From Deinococcus sp. (GTDB lineage Bacteria > Deinococcota > Deinococci > Deinococcales > Deinococcaceae), in the NCBI RefSeq assembly GCF_018260405.1, contig NZ_JAGLBG010000047.1, forward strand, positions 1 through 19,786: DNA of 19,786 bases, read 5' to 3'. The position numbers and the translations under genes were made by a program. The notes below the pieces were generated by a model. That model searched no databases, was not told the DNA's origin, and worked only from the letters and a program-made list of their open reading frames with translations. Below are positions 14,738 through 19,786 of this stretch, piece after piece (position 1 is the first letter of the stretch; each line of letters begins with the position of its first letter).

Positions 14738-14758
14738 TCCGCCCTAAAGCCTGAAATC

Positions 14759-15931
14759 ATGCAGACCTTTCAGACTGGACAGAAATCGCCGCTGAGCAAC
14801 CTCACGCCGTCCACCATGCTGACGCTCTCGGCCCGCGTGACTGGCCCCGCCGCTGAATATGACCTGATGGTGTTCGGCCTGGACGCTGAGGGCAAACTCA
14901 GCGATGACCGCTACATGGTTTTTTTCAACCAGCCGCGCAGCCCGGAAGGGGCAGTCAGCATGAGCAGCGGGGCGCGGGGTGAAAAGACCTTTACCCTTGA
15001 TCTTGCGCGACTGCCCCCCAGTGTGCGCCGCCTGAGTCTGGCCGCCACAGTGGATAACGGCAGCTTCGGGCAGATTGACCACGCCGAGATAACGCTTGGT
15101 GCGGGCGGCACGCCACTGGCGACCTACCGCGTCACCGGGCGCGACTTTCAGGCGCAAAGGGCCGTGATGCTCTTTGATGTGTATTTCAAGGATGTCTGGC
15201 GTGTCGGAGCCGTCGGTCAGGGGTTTAACGGCGGACTTGAAGCCCTGGTCAAGCACTACGGCGGCGAGGTCAAAGACACTCCGGCAGGCCACCCAGCGCC
15301 GCTTTCGCCCGCACCAAATTCAGCCCCAGCACCCACACCGGCCCCCACCATCAGCCTGCAAAAAATCACGCTGGACAAGCAGGGCCAAAGTACCAAACTC
15401 AGCCTCAGCAAGGCGGGCGGGGCCGACCCGATTCGCGTAAACCTGAACTGGGACCGGGGCGGTGGGCTGTTCCGGGCGGGGGCCGACCTCGACCTGGGCT
15501 GCATGTACGTACTGAACAGTGGCGAGGGCGGTGTGGTTCAGGCCCTGGGCAACTCGTTTGGCTCTGAGCGACTGGTTCCGTATATCGAGCTGGACAAGGA
15601 CGACCGCACCGGGGCCGCCAGCGACGGCGAAAATCTGGTTATCTATCGTCCTGACCTGATTCACACCGTCCTGATTTTTGCCTTCATCTACGAGGGTACC
15701 AGCGACTTTACCCGCGTCAACGGGCGGCTGATGCTCAAAGACCCGCGCGGCAACGAAATCACGGTGCGCCTGAGCAATCCCGACGTGCGCCGCACTTTCT
15801 GCGCCATTGCCCGCATTGAAAACTTTGGTGGAGAAATCCAGATTACCAAAGAGGAGCGCTACTTTTACGGCCATTCGGACTGCGATGAACACTACGGCTT
15901 TGGCTTTCGCTGGGGGCCAGGGAGCAAATGA
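14759..15931 (+). CDS. terA: TerA-like protein with two TerD-like domains
   Basis: A 390-residue protein, close to the usual TerA length. Domain 1 (about 1-170) is TerD-like (GLDAEGKLSDDRYMVFFNQ, then VGAVGQGFNGGLEALVKHYGG). A Pro/Ala-rich linker (about 171-196) follows. Domain 2 (about 199-390) is a second TerD-like fold with ISLQKITLDKQGQSTKLSLS, NLNWDRGG, DLDLGCMYVL and a His/Cys-containing tail HSDCDEHYGFGF. Domain 1 lacks the DLDAS and GDN..G.GDDE calcium loops of TerD. The start is placed at the ATG 14759 because the protein then begins like its TerF-like neighbour. A GTG at 14708 would add 17 Gly/Arg-rich residues. No clear Shine-Dalgarno. The stop overlaps the next start as ATGA. Confidence 0.87.
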   Translation: MQTFQTGQKSPLSNLTPSTMLTLSARVTGPAAEYDLMVFGLDAEGKLSDDRYMVFFNQPRSPEGAVSMSSGARGEKTFTLDLARLPPSVRRLSLAATVDNGSFGQIDHAEITLGAGGTPLATYRVTGRDFQAQRAVMLFDVYFKDVWRVGAVGQGFNGGLEALVKHYGGEVKDTPAGHPAPLSPAPNSAPAPTPAPTISLQKITLDKQGQSTKLSLSKAGGADPIRVNLNWDRGGGLFRAGADLDLGCMYVLNSGEGGVVQALGNSFGSERLVPYIELDKDDRTGAASDGENLVIYRPDLIHTVLIFAFIYEGTSDFTRVNGRLMLKDPRGNEITVRLSNPDVRRTFCAIARIENFGGEIQITKEERYFYGHSDCDEHYGFGFRWGPGSK

Positions 15932-17217
15932 TGCAAGCAGGCGAGCGAAAAACACTGGCCGACCTGGGCCTGAGCGAACGCCTAGAGGTGCGCGTAGAGT
16001 GCGACCTGCACGGCACCGACTTCAGCGCGTTTGGGTTGCAAGGCGGCAAGCTGGCGGATGACCGCTACATGGTCTTTTACAACCAGCCGCGTAGCCCCGA
16101 GGGGGCCATAACCCTGCGGCCTCCCGGCGAGTTTACCTTTGAGTTGCAGGCGCTACCGCCCGCCGTGGACGAGGTCTACCTGACCGCCACCCACGACGAG
16201 TCGCCACTGAGCAACGCGGGCCGCCTGAACGTAAGTTTCGGGGCGCATACCTTTGACGTAAAACCCCACTTAAAGGCTGAGAAAGCCGTGATGTTATTGC
16301 GGCTCTACCGTCACAGCGGCGGCTGGCGGCTGGCGGCGGTGGCGCAGGGCTTCAACGGCGGACTGGCCGCGCTGGTGGGGCATTTCGGCGGCGAGGTGGC
16401 GGAGACTGCAAATGAACCGCTCCCCGCCGCCTCTGCCCCTCCGGTCACCAGCCCGGTCAATCTGCGAAAAGAGCGGCAGCGGGTCATCTTAGAAAAGGCT
16501 GAACGCGAACAACCCGGACTGGTCAGTCTGATTAAGACCGCGAGCATCAGCCTGGAAAAACGCGGACTGAGCGAGGCCCAGTACCGCGTCAAACTGATTT
16601 TGGACATCAGTGCCAGCATGCAGCGTGAGTATCAGAACGGAGCCGTACAAAAACTGGCCGAGCGTGCGTTAGCCCTGGCCGCGCGGCTAGACGATGATGG
16701 CGAAGTCGAGGTTTATCTGTTCGGCGTCAAGGCACACCGCAAAGGGGCCTTGTCGCTCGGTAATGTCAGCGGCTTTGTCAACCGGATGGGTGTGGAACTC
16801 GAAGGCGGCACCCATTACAACCCGGTTATGACCATGCTGCGGGAAGACGTGCGGCGTGAGGGCTTCGACATTCCGACCCTGGTTTTGTTCATCACCGACG
16901 GCGGCACCAGCAACCGGGACGCGGTCGTTCGCCAGATGATTGAGGCCTCGCGCGAACCGATTTTCTGGAAATTCATGGGGATTGACCAGGCGGCTGGTAA
17001 GGGCGGCTTCCTGGGTGGACTGATGCAGCGGGCCGCCGCCGACAGCTTCGGTTTTCTGGAAAAGCTGGACGACCTGCAAGGCCGCATGGTAGATAATGCC
17101 GATTTTTTCAGCGTTCCGGCGAGTATCGATTTGCCGGATAATCAGCTGTTCGATTCGCTGGTTAACGAACTCGACAGCTGGCAACGCGACGCCCGCCGAG
17201 CCGGGATTCTGCGTTAA
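15928..17217 (+). CDS. TerF-like protein: TerD-like domain fused to a vWA domain
   Basis: A 429-residue protein with an N-terminal TerD-like domain (about 1-158), a Pro/Ala linker and a C-terminal von Willebrand factor A domain (about 215-425). The vWA metal site (MIDAS) is intact: DISAS (Asp226, Ser228, Ser230), Thr295 in EGGTHYNP and Asp324 in FITDGGTSN. The TerD-like part shares GKLADDRYMVFYNQPRSPEG and VAQGFNGGLAALVGHFGGEV with domain 1 of TerA next door, so the two probably arose by duplication. vWA domains mediate metal-dependent protein binding, so this is a likely scaffold of the Ter complex. The start overlaps the terA stop as ATGA, with GGGAG upstream; a second ATG follows at once. 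The architecture fits TerF better than the vWA-only TerY. Confidence 0.9.
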   Translation: MMQAGERKTLADLGLSERLEVRVECDLHGTDFSAFGLQGGKLADDRYMVFYNQPRSPEGAITLRPPGEFTFELQALPPAVDEVYLTATHDESPLSNAGRLNVSFGAHTFDVKPHLKAEKAVMLLRLYRHSGGWRLAAVAQGFNGGLAALVGHFGGEVAETANEPLPAASAPPVTSPVNLRKERQRVILEKAEREQPGLVSLIKTASISLEKRGLSEAQYRVKLILDISASMQREYQNGAVQKLAERALALAARLDDDGEVEVYLFGVKAHRKGALSLGNVSGFVNRMGVELEGGTHYNPVMTMLREDVRREGFDIPTLVLFITDGGTSNRDAVVRQMIEASREPIFWKFMGIDQAAGKGGFLGGLMQRAAADSFGFLEKLDDLQGRMVDNADFFSVPASIDLPDNQLFDSLVNELDSWQRDARRAGILR

Positions 17218-17259
17218 AAAAGCTTACCCACAGCGGTCACTGTTCAAGGAGAAACTAGT

Positions 17260-17841
17260 ATGCCTATCTCACTGCAAAAAGGTCAGCAAATCTCACTCGC
17301 CAAGGAAGCTGGGCCGTCGCTGACGAATGTGGTCATGGGCCTTGGCTGGGACGCGGCCAAGAAAAAGGGCTTCTTTGGCTTCGGCGGCGGCAGTCAGGAC
17401 ATCGACCTGGACGCCAATGCGCTGCTGTTTGATTCTAGCGGCGCGCTGTTGGACGTGGTGTGGTTCCGGCAGTTGCAAAGCAAGGACGGCACCATTCGCC
17501 ACAGCGGCGATAACCGCACTGGTGCGGGCGACGGCGACGATGAGACCATCTCGGTTGACCTCTCGCGCCTGCCAGCCAACGTGCAGACGGTGATTTTCAG
17601 CGTCAATAATTACAGCGGGCAGGATTTCAGTCAGGTGGAAAACGCCTACTGCCGTCTGGTCAACGCCCAGGGCAACGCCGAAATTGCCCGCTACAACCTC
17701 TCGGCTCAGGGCGGCCACAGCGCGATGATTATGGCGAGCCTGAAGCGGAGCGGCAGCGACTGGACGATGACCGCTATCGGCACGCCCAGCCGGGGACGCA
17801 CCTATCAGGACAATCTGCCGGACATGCGGCCCTACGTCTGA
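17260..17841 (+). CDS. TerZ/TerX-like TerD-family protein
   Basis: A 193-residue TerD-family protein. It starts PISLQKGQQISLAKEAG, then GLGWDAAKKKGFFGFGGG; this Lys/Gly/Phe insertion before the calcium site is typical of TerZ and TerX and absent from TerD. Calcium-site segments are DIDLDANALLF and SGDNRTGAGDGDDETISVDLSR. The C-terminus (GTPSRGRTYQDNLPDMRPYV) differs from the GGLGPMAKNYG end of TerD. The Shine-Dalgarno AAGGAGA lies 8 bases before the ATG. It lies between the vWA gene and the second terD, as part of the ter operon. I cannot separate TerZ from TerX from memory. Confidence 0.88.
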   Translation: MPISLQKGQQISLAKEAGPSLTNVVMGLGWDAAKKKGFFGFGGGSQDIDLDANALLFDSSGALLDVVWFRQLQSKDGTIRHSGDNRTGAGDGDDETISVDLSRLPANVQTVIFSVNNYSGQDFSQVENAYCRLVNAQGNAEIARYNLSAQGGHSAMIMASLKRSGSDWTMTAIGTPSRGRTYQDNLPDMRPYV

Positions 17842-17892
17842 GCGTCACCTTCCATCCGTTAGCCCACATTCATTCTTAAAAGGAGCACCCAT

Positions 17893-18468
17893 ATGGCACT
17901 ATCACTGCAAAAAGGTGGCAACATTTCGCTGTCCAAAGAGGCCCCTAACCTGCGCCGTATCCTGGTCGGCCTGGGCTGGGACCCCCGCTCCACCGACGGG
18001 CAGGCGTTTGACCTGGACGCCAGCGCTTTTCTTCTGGCCGCTAACGGCAAGGTTCGCGGCGACCATGACTTTATTTTCTACAACCAGAAGACCAGCAGCG
18101 ACGGCAGTGTCGAGCATACCGGCGACAACCTGACTGGCGAGGGCGACGGCGACGACGAGAGCATCAAGGTTGACCTGTCACGCGTGCCCGCCGACATCGA
18201 CAAGATTGCCGTGGCGGTAACCATCCATGAGGCCGAGCAGCGCCGCCAGAACTTCGGGCAGGTGGGCGGCTCGTTTATCCGCATTGTCAACGACGAAACC
18301 GGCCAGGAGCTGACCCGCTATGACTTGGGCGAGGATTTTTCCACCGAAACCGCCGTTATTTTTGGCGAAATCTACCGCCACGGCAGCGAGTGGAAGTTCC
18401 GCGCGGTAGGCCAGGGCTATACGGGCGGTCTGGGGCCGATGGCCAAAAATTACGGCGTGAACATCTAA
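17893..18468 (+). CDS. terD: TerD-family calcium-binding stress protein (copy 2)
   Basis: A 191-residue TerD with the full canonical motifs: SLQKGGNISLSKEAP, GLGWDPR, calcium sites DLDASAFLL and HTGDNLTGEGDGDDE, and the end GGLGPMAKNYGVNI. About 140 of 191 positions match the first copy in a gapless hand alignment, so this is an in-cluster duplication or a TerD/TerE pair. The Shine-Dalgarno AAAAGGAG lies 7-8 bases before the ATG. It follows the TerZ-like gene after 51 bases and is separated from the TerC-like gene by a hairpin with a T-run. Confidence 0.95.
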   Translation: MALSLQKGGNISLSKEAPNLRRILVGLGWDPRSTDGQAFDLDASAFLLAANGKVRGDHDFIFYNQKTSSDGSVEHTGDNLTGEGDGDDESIKVDLSRVPADIDKIAVAVTIHEAEQRRQNFGQVGGSFIRIVNDETGQELTRYDLGEDFSTETAVIFGEIYRHGSEWKFRAVGQGYTGGLGPMAKNYGVNI

Positions 18469-18487
18469 ACGTCGGCTTTAGAGTGCT

Positions 18488-18514
18488 GTGGGGGCGACTA
18501 CGCCTCCACCTTTT
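18488..18514 (+). terminator. Weak terminator/attenuator between terD (copy 2) and the TerC-like gene
   Basis: GTGGGGGCG (18488-18496) pairs with CGCCTCCAC (18501-18509), nine pairs with one G-T, around the loop ACTA. After one C, four T (18511-18514) follow. The short T-run suggests partial termination, which would let the soluble TerD be made in excess over the membrane protein. The next gene's Shine-Dalgarno starts only a few bases on. Confidence 0.6.
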
Positions 18515-18528
18515 CATGAGGAGTCTAG

Positions 18529-19575
18529 ATGAAGTCAACTATTCGGGAATTTTTTGGTCTTTCTATCGTGGTCACGCTGGTGTGCCTCGCGGTGGCGTCG
18601 TGGGACGGTTACGTGCGTGGGGGCCACAGCCTCTCGGCGCTAGGAAGTGCGCTGGTAATAGCTCTGCTGCTGGGCGTGCTGGAAGTCTCGCTCAGCTTTG
18701 ACAACGCCGTGGTCAATGCCAGCGTGCTGCGCGACATGTCCTCCAAGTGGCAGCAGCGCTTTCTGACCTGGGGGATGCTAATTGCCGTCTTTGGGATGCG
18801 CTTTATTTTCCCTATTGTGATTGTGGCGCTCACCTCGGGAATGGGCCTGATGGAAACTGTGCGCGAGGCGTTTGGCAACCCAGAAACGTATGCCCACCAT
18901 CTGGAACAAGCTCACGTCACTATCAGTGCCTTTGGCGGCACCTTCCTGATGATGGTCTTCCTGAAATACTTCATGGACCCCGATAAGGAAGAACACTGGC
19001 TGACCCGCCTGGAAAGCCGCCTGTCTAGCATCGGCAAGCTGGACACTATTCAGTCGGTGCTGGTGGGCGCACTGCTGCTGCTCCTGGTTCACAACGTGGT
19101 CGCCCCCGCCGAGCAGCTGGCCGCGCTGACGGCTGGATTTTTGGGGCTGCTGGTGTATCTGGCAATGGACGCGGTAGGCAACTACTTCGAGGCCGACAAC
19201 CTGAGTGCCAAGGCGGGCGCGGCGGGCCTCAGCTCGTTCATCTATCTGGAAATTCTGGACGCCAGCTTCTCGCTGGATGGGGTGATTGGGGCTTTCGCGC
19301 TGACCAAGGACATCATGCTCATCGCTGCTGGGCTGACGATTGGGGCCATGTTCGTGCGTTCGCTGACCATTATGATGGTGAAAAAGGGCACGCTGGAGGC
19401 TTACCGTTTCCTGGAACACGGCGCACACTACGGCATCGGCGCACTGGCGGTCATCATGCTGATAAGTATGAACCGCAACATTCACATTCCCGAAGTGGTC
19501 ACCGGGCTGATTGGCGCGGGCTTTATTGGGCTGGCCGTCTGGAGCAGCTTGCGGGCCAGCCGGGCAGAAGCATGA
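18529..19575 (+). CDS. DUF475/TerC-like integral membrane protein
   Basis: A 348-residue polytopic membrane protein of the TerC/DUF475 group, with about nine hydrophobic segments. The two hallmark acidic membrane motifs are visible: LEVSLSFDNAVVNASVL (about 51-67) and LDASFSLDGVIGAFAL (about 243-259). These repeat-related motifs suggest an inverted-repeat transporter fold; TerC relatives are proposed to handle metal ions such as Mn and to anchor the Ter complex. A soluble loop of about 30 residues (DPDKEEHWLTRLESRLSSIG) lies between the halves. The sequence looks closer to DUF475 than to the classic plasmid TerC, so I leave the symbol blank. GAGGAG precedes the ATG by 7 bases. It is the last ter gene in the window. 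Confidence 0.9.
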   Translation: MKSTIREFFGLSIVVTLVCLAVASWDGYVRGGHSLSALGSALVIALLLGVLEVSLSFDNAVVNASVLRDMSSKWQQRFLTWGMLIAVFGMRFIFPIVIVALTSGMGLMETVREAFGNPETYAHHLEQAHVTISAFGGTFLMMVFLKYFMDPDKEEHWLTRLESRLSSIGKLDTIQSVLVGALLLLLVHNVVAPAEQLAALTAGFLGLLVYLAMDAVGNYFEADNLSAKAGAAGLSSFIYLEILDASFSLDGVIGAFALTKDIMLIAAGLTIGAMFVRSLTIMMVKKGTLEAYRFLEHGAHYGIGALAVIMLISMNRNIHIPEVVTGLIGAGFIGLAVWSSLRASRAEA

Positions 19576-19671
19576 TTTCAAGTACGAACAGTCGGAAGTA
19601 GTTCGTTACATGGGAGCGCCTGGGGATAGGCTGTGGGCGTCTTGTCTCCTTAACCAGGCGCATCCTGGGGT

Positions 19672-19696
19672 AGTCCGTATGAAACCAGTACGGACT
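19672..19696 (+). terminator. Candidate terminator hairpin after the TerC-like gene
   Basis: AGTCCGTA (19672-19679) pairs perfectly with TACGGACT (19689-19696) around a 9-base loop. A TTTT run appears only 7 bases further on, so termination is plausible but not textbook. A smaller stem, CCAGG/CCTGG, lies near 19655-19669. No gene is recognised between 19576 and the window end. Confidence 0.4.
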
Positions 19697-19786
19697 GCCG
19701 TCTGTTTTGCTAAGAGGCTGTCTGAGGCCCTAACCATGGGAAATGTTTTAGGCTTTAACGGTGGAACGCGCAGCTTACCCTAGCGA

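Overview
The window looks like a chromosomal segment from a Deinococcus species or a close relative. It is GC-rich, and several genes have a TANNNT -10 box 6-7 bases before the start codon, the arrangement of leaderless Deinococcus transcripts. It carries a full Ter (tellurium/stress) cluster of the kind known from this phylum. No rRNA, tRNA, CRISPR array or transposase was recognised.

Left part (1-6931): a minus-strand LytR-CpsA-Psr cell-wall gene and a divergent small lipoprotein gene; a minus-strand HtrA/DegP-type exported protease; and a minus-strand two-component pair (OmpR-type regulator followed by its histidine kinase, coupled across 3 bases). The intergenic stretches hold an intrinsic terminator (2370-2407), a terminator-like hairpin (4404-4430) and two arrays of a ~39-base repeat in opposite orientations behind the protease and kinase genes. 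A set of direct repeats lies in the regulator promoter.

Middle part (6932-13403, plus strand): an unrecognised 238-residue protein, then a tightly packed biosynthetic run: ATP-grasp ligase, phosphoribosyltransferase with TRSP domain, HAD phosphatase, an AIM24-family protein, a second phosphoribosyltransferase-like (StiP/PRTase_1) protein with a PELOTA-type C-terminus, and a TIM-barrel C-C bond lyase. Most junctions overlap by 4-10 bases. Without AIM24, this is the enzyme set that Anantharaman, Iyer and Aravind (2012) linked to Ter systems and predicted to make a nucleoside-like metabolite. To my knowledge its product is unknown.

Right part (13445-19575, plus strand): terB, terD, terA (two TerD-like domains), a TerF-like TerD+vWA protein, a TerZ/TerX-like protein, a second terD, and a DUF475/TerC-like membrane protein. 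Most of these genes have strong Shine-Dalgarno sequences, unlike the biosynthetic run. A hairpin with a short T-run precedes the membrane gene. The likely picture is a membrane-associated, calcium-binding TerD/TerB/TerC sensing complex coupled to synthesis of an unidentified small molecule. The AIM24 gene inside the biosynthetic run is the least expected component.
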